From: Sordaria brevicollis
Taxonomy: Eukaryota; Ascomycota; Sordariomycetes; Sordariales; Sordariaceae
DNA length: 64,000 bases
Direction of reading: 5' to 3'
Assembly (NCBI GenBank): GCA_033439795.1
Contig: JAUTDP010000008.1
Location: forward strand, 1,488,001-1,552,000
This document shows positions 42,715 to 53,869 of the stretch, in pieces. The position numbers and the translations under genes were made by a program. The notes under the pieces were generated by a model. It was not told the origin of the DNA. It was given only the letters and a program-made list of their open reading frames with translations, and searched no databases. Numbering within the stretch: the first letter of the stretch is position 1; every line of letters begins with the position of its first letter.

Positions 42715-45700
42715 TTCCAGAATGCCGGGTTGGTTCTCACTCCTCGGTTCGTATTGTTTTCCAGGCTTCCCGCGTATGCTTGTTTGCTTGCTTCCTTTCT
42801 CTCTTTCTCTTGTTGATTATAACAGACAATGTGTTTGCAAGGAAAGTCCTTTCAAGAGAGAAGAATTAGAAGCAAAACAAATTCCAACAGAGTCCGTCAA
42901 AGCCCACCAACGACCGACTGACTGAGCAAGCAAGCAAGCAACTTGGCAGGCTGGAGACCGGCTCTTTGAAAATGGAAGTCTAGAACCAAAGGAAGCGAGA
43001 AAACAACAGAGAGAAAAATGGGAACAAAAAACGTGCGTAGGGGAGGGGGGATGCCGAGGGGGACACGGGCGGCTATATAGGACGGTAGTAGTATATTAAA
43101 TGATGTGATATGATGGGCCCAACGAGCAGCAGATCCTTCCAGGTGTGCCGGCTGGGATAGTATCACTCTATGTAGCACGGATGCGTGCTGGCGGCGGCGG
43201 CGGCAAGTAGTGTGGGCGGGAGGGCTGGCGGATCAGGGAGGGCAACTATTGACGGACAGGGAGACCAGTCGTTGCCAGTTGGTGGTGCCGTGGTAGGTAG
43301 ATGATGCCTTGGAGTATAGTCTGGTGAGGAATATTGTAGTGTAGCATGTAGTATTGGAAGAAAAATAGGAAGAGAGAGGGCTGAGAACCGTGGAGGGGAA
43401 GGGTTGTGGAAGCGCCATGAGCCATGCTCCTCCTCACACAACACCCGCCCACAGCAACACTCTTGTGAACCGATAGACTCAGTTCGAACCCCAGTCGCCG
43501 CGCGCGATCCCGTCATCCATGTCCCCATCGTCGAGGTCATCCTATCCACACATGCAGCCTCCGGACGGGAAGCCTAGGAAGAGAAGAGATGGTTGAACAA
43601 CCTCAGCAATCGCACAGTAACCGACACCACCCAACCGGTTCATTTCATCGTCTTCATCTGTATCGATCCAGTTCTGTGGGACGACAACAACCCTTCACGA
43701 AGAAACCCCTCGCCCCCTCCTCAATGTGTACTTCCATTTCCATGCTTCCTCACGGTGGGTGACGACGACAGTGAACAATCTGAGAGAAAAAGAGGATGGT
43801 GACACCACCAGTGAGCAGTGAACAGTGAGTGAACCGCAGAACAGAGAACGGACAAAACTCTGTGGTTGGTTGGTTGGTTTCTCACAGTCTCTTCAACCCA
43901 CGCCGTCCACACAGTCTGAGTCCACCCCCTGTTGATTTTCCTGTATGGTGCAGACGCAAGCGCCCACACTGGCCAATTAGAGCTGTAGACTAAAAAGATG
44001 CAGACGCTATGCGGGCACAAGTCACATCGCGTCTAAATTCTTATTTTATACATAGAAACACGCACTTGGCCGAACTCGGTAGGTGGGCTCTAAAAAGTGG
44101 CTTGGTGGAAGGTGAGTGGTGCAGTGGTGGCCGCGATGATGGGCGGCGGCCGAGTCTCGCTCTCACACTCATCACAGTCTTTTTCCTGTTTATCGATTGG
44201 ATCTTGGGGAGCTGATAGGCGCCGCAGCTGAGTCTCTGTCCCTCAGAACTCCTCACTCTGTATCTCGCCGCCGCCGGAGGGACGCCGCCAAACAGATTTC
44301 AGAGAGAGACATTGGTTGCTGCAGTGGAATTCCCCATGTCCTGGGACTCACTCCCACATGTTTCCCGCTGATGGGCATGCTGCGTGTGGATGAGAGATCG
44401 TCTTTTTACCATTCTGCTTTCCCCTCATATAAACGCTGAAGTACCTCTTCAACCCGACATCGTGAAACTCTCGGTTCGATTTTTCTCTTCCTCCCCCACA
44501 TGGTCGGTATAAAGTCGACCCTGTATTCTGTCTCCTTCCGAGGTAAATGGATCTGGATACTATGGTAGTCAGGAAGGCGATTCCTACTCTGGACAGATAC
44601 CCGTGCTTAAAAATACCTACACTACCGTGACTTACGTTAACCCGCCCCCTCCCGAGACGATAGAAGATTCAGAGGAAGAAGTGGAAGGTTTCCAAAAATG
44701 GCATCACCACGAACAAAAAACGTGATGTCTAGGCCTTGTGTTCGTTGTTTCTTGGTGTCTGGGCACGGACTCAGCGAGGGGGGGCGAGACCTCTCTCTTC
44801 TTTACCTGGTAAATTCTTCGGAGAGACAGCCGAGCCGAGAGACATACCACACCACCAACATACATTGACCTGGACTGACAATGAACCCTTTTCTTCGGTT
44901 GGGGCTGAACTTGGGCTGAAAATTCATCATTAGCAGAAAGATCCGTGTACACTATGTGATACAAGATACGGTGTTAAATGTCGATTGAAGTAGGTGTGCC
45001 TGCCAATTTCCCAAATCTTTTTTAATCCATGCCTCCCGTCACTTCAATGTCCACCGCAGTGGTCTAGTCCTAGTCCAACTCTAAGCCCTACGTACGGACG
45101 TTACGGCCCGATTGTGTGCAAGAGATTGGAAGGGGAAAAGCCATGAACGCCATCCACATGAGATTGGGATGTAGTGATGTGGGTTTGACATTGACACATT
45201 TGATCCATATGCACCTCTTTTTACGTGCGTGGGGCTTGATGATGATGGGAATAAATGTCAGGGAATGAAATGACATGGCGTTTTCACGGGAGTTGGGCAA
45301 ATCGAAAATAGTACCGGATGGCTTGCTTGGTCGCATTGTTAAACCCAGCTTCCTCTATGCATCCTGCTCTCGGCTCTCGCACAGACAGACGGGTTCCCCA
45401 AAGATAGTTGGTTCCGATCTGAAGATGCCCAAAATCTTGACCATCTTGACAGGAAACCCTGATTTGAGAGTATCATCGCAAGTCGGAATTTCCAAGTTCC
45501 GTCTGACTCCGACTGTGAGCAATAATGGTGACATATGAATGTGGACTGACTGACCACTCACCCGTTTTTCTACCTCCGCCGAACGCGCGTCGATGGGGAT
45601 GGATCCGACCGACCAGCTCAGCTTTCTATTTCAAGAAACAACAAATGAATCATGATCTGACTGACTGACCGCTACACCAAAAATGGGTTCGGTGTTCATT

Positions 45701-46032
45701 CCTCTCACATTCCTCAAACCACGTGGCTGTCAACGAGCCGCATTCGTCATCTGGTTCCAATGGACCGGCATTGGTTGTAGGTAGGTTCAAGTCCTTGTGA
45801 TTTTGATCTGCCATAATTACCCAGATCACGGTTGGAAACATTTCTCTCTAAAAATACAATCGGCCGTAGATTGCGGGTGTTGAAATTGAGCGGTGATTTG
45901 ATTGCTTGCCTGCCTGCCTGCCTGATTGCTTGCTTGCTGCCAACGCCGCCGCCAAAGCCAAGTCCTTCATTCCATTGCCTCAGAAAGTAAGAAGTGAAGA
46001 GTAAGAGTAAGACCCAAACCCAGTCGATCCTC
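42715..46032. other. 3.3-kb intergenic region
   Basis: No convincing gene. It begins with the promoter and leader of the disordered-protein gene. Tetranucleotide repeats occur: AAGC-type near 42925-42942, GGTT near 43863-43878, and TGCC/TTGC near 45903-45940. The last part is 3' to rrg9. Small ORFs on both strands overlap and match nothing I recognise. Confidence 0.5.
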
Positions 46033-47037
46033 TCACAACAAATTCCGATGCAGCTTCACATTCGCAACATGCCTCTCCTTAAACGTCTTCTCCTCCCCTT
46101 CCTTCCAGTATTTCGTCGGCTTGATCCCCTGCTCGCGCCACTTCTTAGGCGGCTTAACGCCCAACTCGGCATATCTCTGCCAGATCTTGGTACCACGCTT
46201 GAACCAGCGCTCCTGGCGCTCAATCTCCTCCTCCGGGTCCGGCCGCCACTTGCTTCTCAGGATGCGACGGATCGCCTCGGGCGATACCTGGAACTTTTGG
46301 GAGAGCACCTCGGTCGTGTACGTCTCGGGGAACTGCTTGTGCAGAGCCCTGATACCCTCCAGCGCATCGGGGGACAGCTTCTTGAGCGGCTTCCACCCCT
46401 CGGGAAACTTTTCTTTCAGCGCGTTCTTCTGGTGTTGCCAGTCCTCGCGCTTGGGATTGGATGGGTTGTGTTTTTTGACGACTGGCTCTCCATCTTCGCC
46501 GCTGCCGCTACCCCCCTCCTTTAACTTTTGCTGTTGCTTTTCTAGCCTCCGTGCTTGCCTCTCTGCTGCGTCGGGCATCTCTTTGCCATGTTTGACGTAG
46601 AGCTCTCGGCGCTCCTCTTCTGGTAGAGATCTCCATCTAATTTTGGTCTTCTTCTGTGTAGGCTCTGTGTGGTCTCCTTCTTGTACTCTGTTGTTCCGCG
46701 TTTCCTTTTGTGGTTCTCGGCGGGGAAAGCGTCTTGCTTCGAATGGTTTCCCTTCAAAGTTTGGGTTGGCAGGAGCAGAGACTTTTCGGAAGACGGGTTT
46801 CGGGGCTGTCGGTTGCTCTGCGGCTGCTGTTGTCTCCTCGGGGACAGCCTCTGTGGAATCGGTTCGGACAGCACGCGTCGTGTGTAGAGATCGTGTGTGC
46901 AAAGGTAAAGTCGTAGTCCTTGGCCTGTGAATACCGGAAAGCGCTCTTGGGGTGACTTGTTGAGATGATGGAACTTGGATGTTGGCGACGTTTCGGACGA
47001 AGATCCGCAGCGCGGCCGTGTTGCAGGAGCAACTCAT
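46033..47037 (-). CDS. rrg9: Mitochondrial Rrg9 (neugrin-type, respiratory growth)
   Basis: A single exon of 334 aa. RRG9 proteins are mitochondrial and needed for respiratory growth and mitochondrial genome maintenance in yeast. The N-terminal 60 residues are rich in Arg/Ser/Thr with few acids (MSCSCNTAALRIFVRNVANIQ..RSLHTTRAVRT), a mitochondrial targeting signal. The conserved region is C-terminal: REDWQHQKNALKEKFPEGWKPLKKLSPDALEGIRALHKQFPETYTTEVLSQKFQVSPEAIRRILRSKWRPDPEEEIERQERWFKRG, the Rrg9 signature with a helix-turn-helix look. The middle is charged and disordered. The start is the first ATG. Its 5' region is shared with the divergent oxygenase-domain gene. Confidence 0.88.
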   Translation of the reverse strand: MSCSCNTAALRIFVRNVANIQVPSSQQVTPRALSGIHRPRTTTLPLHTRSLHTTRAVRTDSTEAVPEETTAAAEQPTAPKPVFRKVSAPANPNFEGKPFEARRFPRREPQKETRNNRVQEGDHTEPTQKKTKIRWRSLPEEERRELYVKHGKEMPDAAERQARRLEKQQQKLKEGGSGSGEDGEPVVKKHNPSNPKREDWQHQKNALKEKFPEGWKPLKKLSPDALEGIRALHKQFPETYTTEVLSQKFQVSPEAIRRILRSKWRPDPEEEIERQERWFKRGTKIWQRYAELGVKPPKKWREQGIKPTKYWKEGEEKTFKERHVANVKLHRNLL

Positions 47038-48222
47038 TTTGGCAGACCGGTAAATGAGCCGAAGAGGTATAGGTGATATGACGCTGGTGAAAAGAGACGA
47101 CGGGAGGGCGGGTAGATGGCAGAGGAGAACAAAGTAAACGTGAACAGCTTCAAATCTTGCGGTTCTGGAATTGCCGATGGAGATGGACGGGAGTTGGGAT
47201 GATCGCGACCACGATAAGATATCGACGTTGGCGGTTTTCGAAAAATTTCCCCAGGGTCCTGGGACGCCAAAGTTCTTGCCTGCCCACTAAAAATCAACCT
47301 TACGGGACATTTTGTTAGCGCGCATCGGTCTCCCCAGCAGCCGTCCTCCACCAGACCCACATCGCTTATCGGTGTAAGCGTTATCGATAAGATGCCTCTC
47401 TTATCGGAGGCCGATGAATTGCATCAATGTCCGCTGACAAGTTTCATGCATTCCAAGCCCCCTTTTGTTTATTTTGTGTCACCTCAAATCTGAAGCTATC
47501 ACCATCAGCTTGACTAGTATTTCTGACTCTCATCAATCTCATGTCCATACGTTAGCTTTGCACCATGGAAAGAGAACATCCCTTGGTCGACATCGGCCTC
47601 GGGCCCTGCCGGGATGTCTTCCCCTGTGATCACCCAAATGTGGGGAAGATACCTTCGATGATTCTCCCAACCATCATGGTGTTGTTTAACTTGCACGTTG
47701 TGGCGAATGCCCTGGCGGGTATGGCACTTTTTATTCATAGTAGACGTGGACGTCAAAGTGCGATTTGGAACAGCAAGTTGAGATTATGAGAGAACTCTCA
47801 GTACATATTTGTTCTGTTTCATGATTCCAACTTCGCGTTGTTGAGCATAGACATCGAACGCTCGGCCTGCCTAGCCGTGTGAATACCACGCCGAGAAAGC
47901 CGGTTTTGTTCGCCTCCAACTCTTGGTACTTTGCGATTCTCGTTATTCCCGTAGCAACAGGACTAACAACTAAAGCTTTGCCTTCCCAAGATCTTGATTT
48001 GATATCTCGAGTTTTCAACATCCCCTTCAGACAAACAAACTCACCTTACAACGAGGTGGAAAGAGAAACTCTTGTCATTGTTCATCAAAACCATAACTCC
48101 TTTTCACAAAGCTTCAAATACCCTCCAGTCACCCCTCCACTTCTTTCACATGCCAAATTCACCCTCATCAGAAGTCTCTTGACAACTCAACAGTAGACTT
48201 CACCACAAAAGACACTTCAATC
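47038..48222. promoter_or_regulatory. Divergent promoter region rrg9 / mpaB-type gene
   Basis: 1.2 kb between two divergent starts. It contains a GATA-motif cluster (47365-47405) and CCCACTAAAAA (47283-47293), shared with the utp7/tsr1 promoter. A 74-codon ATG-started ORF (47565-47789) has a hydrophobic middle but no recognised relatives. Confidence 0.5.
47365..47405. promoter_or_regulatory. GATA-motif cluster
   Basis: Four GATA cores stand in 41 bp: CTTATC at 47365, the palindrome-like TTATCGATAAG at 47381-47391, and CTTATC at 47400. GATA factors (NIT-2, white collar, SRE and others) are major Neurospora regulators. Which of them binds here, if any, is unknown. Confidence 0.45.
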
Positions 48223-49845
48223 ATGCTCACCAACACCACCAACCCAAACCGCAAAGACGTCTGGGGCTACACCTTCGACTGGACCCCTTCCCATCTCACA
48301 GCCTCCGACCTCCACCCTCTCACTTTATCTTATGACAAGTTAACCGACGACTGTCTCGACGAATTCGACCGCCTCGGCCTAACATCTTCTTTTCGAGCAA
48401 AGACCTCTTCATCCAACTCAAACCCCCAAAATGGCAGCCAATGCCCCCTCCACCAAACAGATTTCTACACCCTCCTCTCCACCAACTCTTCCTCCCCCTC
48501 CCCCTCCCCCGTCCTCTCCCGCTTGTGGGACCAAATAACCACCATCCCACCCTGGGTATCCTACCCGCAACTCGCTCGCGGGCAAACCGTTTTCTACCGG
48601 TATGCCGGCCCCGCTATTACTTCGCTCACTTTCCACTCCTTACTAGGTGGTATGGCATCACACCGCGTTGTCGAAACTTTGGCCAGGACGGGAGGATTCG
48701 GTGTCAACGTTGCTCGAAGAAGGTTATTGGAAACGTTTCAACATATTCTTGATGTCACGGAGGGGGTGGAGAGTATGAAACCAGAGGGTAGAGGGTGGAA
48801 AAGTACGGTGAGGGTGAGGTTTTTGCATGCTAGTGTGAGGAGGAGGATTATGGTTTTGTCTTCTTCCACTCAGCAAGACGGTGAGAAGGGTGGGGAGGGG
48901 GGTGTGAACGGGAATGGAAACGAAGGACCAGAAAAGAAGAAGGGAAGAGGGTATTATGATACCGAAAAATACGGCATACCGATAAACGACCTCGACGCAA
49001 TCGGCACCATCGCCTCCTTCTCATCAGCACTAATCTGGATGGGCCTACCCCGGCAAGGCATATTCTTGACGGCTCAAGAAATCGAAGATTACCTCGCTTT
49101 ATGGCGCTACGTGGCCTATCTAATCGGGGTACCGGACACCATCAGTCTTCCAGACGGCAGGACGATCACGCCCTTTGGCAGCGCCGCTGAAGCCAAAGTC
49201 GTCATCGAGTCTATTGTTCTGTCAGAATTAAATGACCCTAGCGAGACTTCGTCGGTGCTGGCTAATAACATCATTGCCGCGCTGGCGAACCAGCCACCTT
49301 TACGAAGCTCCGAGTCGTTTCTGAGGGCGCAGGCGTATTGGTTAAATGGCTCTCGACTTTGTCAAACGCTGAAGATACCCAAGCCGCCGGTTTGGCATAC
49401 CGTTTTGGTTATTAGTCAGTGCTTGTTTTTCATGGTGTTTTGTTATTTGAGGCAGGTACATTACTTGGTGTTTGAGCGGTGGTGGCCAGCGAGAAAAGAC
49501 GAAAAAGAGGAGGTGACGGGGCTGGAGAGATATCAGAGGGTGAGAAGGCTGATGAGGCATGTGGTTGTTGAGTTGGCTGGAGGCAAAGAGGCGAGCTTTG
49601 GGTTTGAGTGGGTGCCGGAACGGGGGAAGTATACTACTTCTGATCGGGGTGATGAAGGGGAAGGCGGGAAAGAGAAATTGAGAAAGAAGAAGGGCGGCTG
49701 GGGTAATTGGATTTCCAGCAGATATGGTGGCTCAGAGTTCAGGAGTCTGAAAGCGTTTTTGGTTGCGAGTACAGTTATGGGATGTCTTGTTTGGGTTGGA
49801 GTAAGAGGGCTGGTAGCTGGTAGACTACCGTTGTCCCTTAGATGA
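48223..49845 (+). CDS. mpaB/Lcp-type oxygenase-domain membrane protein (DUF2236)
   Basis: A single exon of 540 aa. The central region fits the fungal family named after ER-bound oxygenase MpaB and rubber oxygenase Lcp: GQTVFYRYAGPAITSLTFHSLLGGMASHRVVETLARTGGF, RRRLLETFQHILDV, STVRVRFLHASVRR, then YGIPINDLDAIGTIASFSSALIWMGLPRQGIFLTAQEIEDYLALWRYVAYLIGVP. In characterised members, His and Lys/Arg in these blocks serve heme. Here the His in RFLHASVRR is the natural candidate. A low-complexity Gly/Lys insert lies near residues 210-240. Two C-terminal hydrophobic segments (VWHTVLVISQCLFFMVFCYL and FLVASTVMGCLVWVGVRGLV) suggest membrane anchoring. The substrate is unknown. The start is the first ATG after an AC-rich leader. 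Confidence 0.82.
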   Translation: MLTNTTNPNRKDVWGYTFDWTPSHLTASDLHPLTLSYDKLTDDCLDEFDRLGLTSSFRAKTSSSNSNPQNGSQCPLHQTDFYTLLSTNSSSPSPSPVLSRLWDQITTIPPWVSYPQLARGQTVFYRYAGPAITSLTFHSLLGGMASHRVVETLARTGGFGVNVARRRLLETFQHILDVTEGVESMKPEGRGWKSTVRVRFLHASVRRRIMVLSSSTQQDGEKGGEGGVNGNGNEGPEKKKGRGYYDTEKYGIPINDLDAIGTIASFSSALIWMGLPRQGIFLTAQEIEDYLALWRYVAYLIGVPDTISLPDGRTITPFGSAAEAKVVIESIVLSELNDPSETSSVLANNIIAALANQPPLRSSESFLRAQAYWLNGSRLCQTLKIPKPPVWHTVLVISQCLFFMVFCYLRQVHYLVFERWWPARKDEKEEVTGLERYQRVRRLMRHVVVELAGGKEASFGFEWVPERGKYTTSDRGDEGEGGKEKLRKKKGGWGNWISSRYGGSEFRSLKAFLVASTVMGCLVWVGVRGLVAGRLPLSLR

Positions 49846-50115
49846 TTAACGGTTCAAACCGGAAGCTCTAGTGGATGTAAGCATTCCCGTCATCAGGAGT
49901 TGATGTCATTGCTAGAACTCGGAAAGCAACGTTGACACTGAACAGATGGCTAGAGCCATAGCCAGTTGTCTACCACTTAGCAACTGTCTCTCATCAGAGG
50001 CCTCTCAGCTCGAAAAAATCAAATTACACATCCATCATCAGAGCCATGGTCTTCCACGTATGTGCACCAACTACACCTACCGTATCATACACTCAGTCGT
50101 ATCACTACGTCCTAT

Positions 50116-51773
50116 CTACCTAAGCTCAACACCAAGCTTCTCCACCAGTCCCTTCCTTACCCGCTCATGGAAGTCAACCGCCTCCTGGTTCGTCAACGTC
50201 TTCTCCAAGCTCCTATAGGTGATTCTATAGCACATGCTCTTCCTACCCGTCTTGGGGTGAGTGAACTGGTCGATAAGCTGAACAGTTTCCACCACATCAC
50301 CAGCCACATCGCGCACCACCTCCATCAGGTCATTCTCATGGAAGTCATGCACATTCGCCACGGCCGTGTTTCCACCCGCCGCCGATGTCGACCGCAGCCA
50401 GAAGGAAACATCCTTCGGGCAAGCCGGGTACTTGGAGAAGGATTTGAACCGCTTCAGCTTGTCAAGGTTATCCTGCACGCCAGTGAACTGGCTCAGGAAG
50501 CGCTCGTCTTTGGACCAGAACAGGCGGATATCGGGGACCTGGAACAGAAGCATGGCAATGCGCTCAAGACCGATACCGAACGCCCAGCCGAGCTGCTGCG
50601 GCTGGTCCGCGTTGATGAACAGCTCCTGCTTGCTGACGCCGCAACCCAACACCTCGAGCCAGTCACCCTGGTAGTACACCTCGAGTTCCCAAGAGGGTGA
50701 TGTGAAGGGGAAGTAGGCCTCAATCCAGCGAACGCGCAGAGGCTCGTCGACGTAGTTGGGGTCCTGACGAGCAGCGGCCTGCTTGGCGCGAGTGAAGATC
50801 TCGACGACCATGAGCTCGAGGGAGCGCTTGAGGTGGGCGGCAATGGCCTCAGCCTCCTCGGCGCTATGATGCTCGCTCTGCAGCGGGTTGCGCTCGGGGT
50901 GGTGCGGCGGGTTGGGGTCCTCGACCTTGACGTCGTGTGTGGGCAGCTTGGCCAGATCGGCGTAGACGGCGGCTACAATGTCGCCGTTGGGAACCTTGGT
51001 GCGGTCCCATACGCGAGCACCCTCCATCTGGTGGAAGACAGGGTAGTGGCTGCGGTCGACCTCGTCACGGCGGTAGACGTCGGCGCTGATCAGGTAGCCA
51101 TCGGAGGCGCTGGCGCGGAAGAGCTCGGCCTCGTGGGCAGAGGTGTGGGTGCGCAGGAGCGTGGTCTTGTTGATGTAGTAGGTATCGGAACGGGCGCGAC
51201 CCGGGTGATCGGGAGGAAAGCCGAGCGAGTCAAAGTTCTCGATGGTGCTGACGACAGGGTCAAACTCATTGTAGCGCTTGTACGTGGCTGTCGGGAACTT
51301 GGACTCGATGATTCGGCGGGTGATGGCGACGGGGTGGTCCTTCTGGAGGTGAAGCTTGCGGCTGGTGAGAGCGAGGACGGTCTGAGGCACATTGTACCAC
51401 TCGTCGGTAGTGTAGGTCTTGCCATTGACCTCGATGGTGGCCGGTCGCGAGCTGTTGCTGGTGGGCGTTGAAGGTGGGGGAGGGGAGCTAGCAGCACCAC
51501 CTTTTTATTGCTTGCGTTGTTTAGATTCCGAGTTTTGTTAGAGCTTCTGGAAGCTTAAGTAAACGTAGTATGCTGACCTGCAGAAGAGGAATAAGATGCT
51601 ACTCGGAGACAATGGCTGGGAGCTCTGGTCAAGCTCAGTCTGGTGCCTCGTCGCAAAAGTGTTGAAGCTGTCGCAGAGGCAGAGGCAGAGGCAGAGGCCG
51701 TCACATGGGAGCGAGCCCCAATGCGAGGCACAGCCCGCATGACATTGGCCGCGAGAACTCGTGGGCCAGCCAT
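50116..51773 (-). CDS. msf1: Mitochondrial phenylalanyl-tRNA synthetase
   Basis: The coding sequence is complement(join(50116..51500, 51578..51773)), 526 aa. It charges mitochondrial tRNA-Phe as a single-chain class II enzyme. Exon 1 encodes the targeting peptide (MAGPRVLAANVMRAVPRIGARSHVTASASASASA..TLLRRGTRLSLTRAPSHCLRVASYSS). Its Ser-Ala run comes from a 6-bp GCAGAG repeat. The catalytic core has HPVAITRRIIE, HQMEGARVWDR, motif 2 RWIEAYFPFTSPSWELEVYYQGDWLEVLGCG and motif 3 GWAFGIGLERIAMLLFQVPDIRLFWSKDERF. The C-terminal FDX-ACB anticodon-binding domain starts near KYPACPKDVSFWL and ends FHERVRKGLVEKLGVELR. The intron is 77 nt (GTCAGC...AAAG). The gene is divergent from the carrier gene. Confidence 0.94.
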
Positions 51774-52663
51774 TTCAATCCAATGTGTAGGACCGGGAGT
51801 CGAGTCGCGATCGCGATATCGAAAGTAAACAATCGATCGGTGGAGGAGGGGAATGACTGGAGGGGACCTTGCTGGCCAAAAATTGCCCAAAGCTTCAAAA
51901 TTCCCTCCACGGCTACGATGCCCGGCCCGGAGATCTGCTAAGAATTACAGGGGCCAATGGCATTTGACATAAAGCGCCAAGCAGTGACGTGTGGGGTGCT
52001 GCTCCCCCAAAAATCCTGCATGATGACATCGCAACTGGGAATCGTTTTCCTCGTGTGTCCTCGGTCCCCAAATTTTTTTCAATTTTCAGCAGTCTTTTCG
52101 GGGTCATTGCTCGGTATTCTAGGGGCCGAAGAGAAAAATTGTTTCAAAAATCACAACCACATGCTCGCGGCGCTACGCCGATAACGGTCTAGACGATGGA
52201 GCCCGCTTATCGTAGGTTTCTTTCCGAGTGTGAACGTGACCGTTTCTCTGCCCACTTGTTCTTGTTTCTTTCAATTCCTGTGTTCATTGCAGTAAAATAC
52301 CTGTCGTCATCTCGTCTCGTCTCGTCTTTTTGGGACCTGCTTTCCCTAAAAACCAGACGAACCGCATCATACATCTCAACGCACGCATGCGAGATTGAAC
52401 CTGCATTCTATCCCGCGTCTGCATATCCTTTTTATTTTTCTCAATTGGTATCAACCATCCCGTCCTCACTCTGGGATTGCCGCTTGACCTGGAATGTCTC
52501 TGTAACAAATCGAAACCTCTTGGTATCTATCTCTCCTCGTGTCTCTACCGACTTCCACACTTGCTCCAGCAATTGCTCCATAACGAGCCCCATCACGAAC
52601 CACGGACCCCTGATCGGCAAGAACCCTCTTGGACTTTCTGTCGTCCATATATAAACAGCAACA
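51774..52663. promoter_or_regulatory. Divergent promoter region msf1 / dicarboxylate carrier
   Basis: 890 bp between divergent starts. Two GATA-type motifs occur near 52180-52215. TATATAAA stands at about 52648, only about 15 bases before the carrier ATG, so it is more likely leader than TATA box. Confidence 0.45.
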
Positions 52664-53869
52664 ATGCAGGCTGTCACCACTGGCCTCGGAGGGCCTTCTT
52701 CGCCTTCTTCGCCTTCGGATCCCAAACATAGCACCGCGACGACAAAATCAGCAATCATGGAGAAACAGACGACGACAACGTCAGATAAGCCCGTAGCGGC
52801 GACGACGACGACGACGACAACGGCGACGACCAAGTCGAAACAAACAGTACACTACCCCTTCTGGTTCGGAGGAAGCGCAAGCAGCATGGCTGCCACCGTC
52901 ACACATCCTCTCGATCTTGGTAAGTTTTCTGTTGCCCGTGACTCGAAGATGTCATATGTATCACCAGCACCAGAAAATCCCCAAGACGAACACCACAACT
53001 AACACCCACTCCTTCCCCCTTACAGTCAAAGTCCGCCTCCAAATGCGCACCGGCTCCGCCCCCACCTCCATGTCCGGCACCGTCCTCCACATCGTGCGCA
53101 ACCACGGCGTTTCCGGTCTCTACAACGGCCTCTCCGCCTCCTTACTCCGACAAATCACCTACAGCACCACCCGCTTCGGCATCTACGAAGAGCTCAAATC
53201 GCGCTTCACCACCAAGGACCACCCGGCTTCCTTTCCCGTGTTAATCGCCATGGCCACCGTCTCCGGCGTCGCGGGCGGCTTAGTAGGGAACGTAGCCGAC
53301 GTGTTAAACGTCCGGATGCAACACGATGCCGCTTTGCCTCCAGCACAAAGACGTAACTACGCTCACGCGCTGGATGGTCTGGCGAGGATGACTCGCGAAG
53401 AAGGGTTTAGGAGCTGGTTTAGGGGGGTGTGGCCGAATAGTGCCCGCGCGGCGGCCATGACGGCGTCTCAGCTGGCGAGTTACGATGTCTTTAAGCGGTT
53501 GCTGATCAGACATACCCCCCTCGAGGATAATCTTGCTACGCACTTTAGCGCGAGTTTCCTGGCGGGCGTGGCGGCAGCGACGGTGACGAGCCCGATTGAT
53601 GTGGTCAAGACGAGGGTGATGAGCGCAAGCGGGAAGAGCAGTATTGGCCAGGTTTTGGGCGGGCTGTATGCGCAGGAGGGCGTGAGGTGGATGTTTAAGG
53701 GGTGGGTGCCGAGCTTTTTGAGGTTGGGACCGTAAGTATTTCCCTTATCCCCTTCAGAGTTGTGAGGATAGGTTTTGCTAACGAAGACTGTGACAGACAA
53801 ACGATTGCCACCTTCATCTTCCTAGAAGGTCATCGGAAGATGTACAAGGTTAAGGGCATTGAGGAATGA
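52664..53869 (+). CDS. dic1: Mitochondrial dicarboxylate carrier (DIC1-like)
   Basis: The coding sequence is join(52664..52919, 53026..53731, 53797..53869), 344 aa. It has the three-repeat mitochondrial carrier fold. Repeat 1 shows THPLDLVKVRLQMR across the first intron (Pro82). Repeat 2 has GNVADVLNVRMQHD, in which the usual Pro is Ala, a variation also found in yeast Dic1. Repeat 3 has TSPIDVVKTRVMSA. FGIYEELK, NYAHALDGL and RSWFRGVWPNSARAAAMTASQLASYDVFK agree with DIC1, which exchanges malate or succinate for phosphate. The first 60 residues are a Ser/Thr-rich extension not seen in yeast. An internal ATG at codon 32 is possible. The last exon encodes QTIATFIFLEGHRKMYKVKGIEE. Confidence 0.9.

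Noticed and set aside
43470..43500. T-arm-like GTTCGAA sequence
   Set aside because: No acceptor, D or anticodon stems can be formed around it, so it is not a tRNA.
47565..47789. 74-codon ATG-started frame with a hydrophobic middle
   Set aside because: It has a plausible start context but no relatives I recognise and lies in a divergent promoter. It is insufficient for a gene call.
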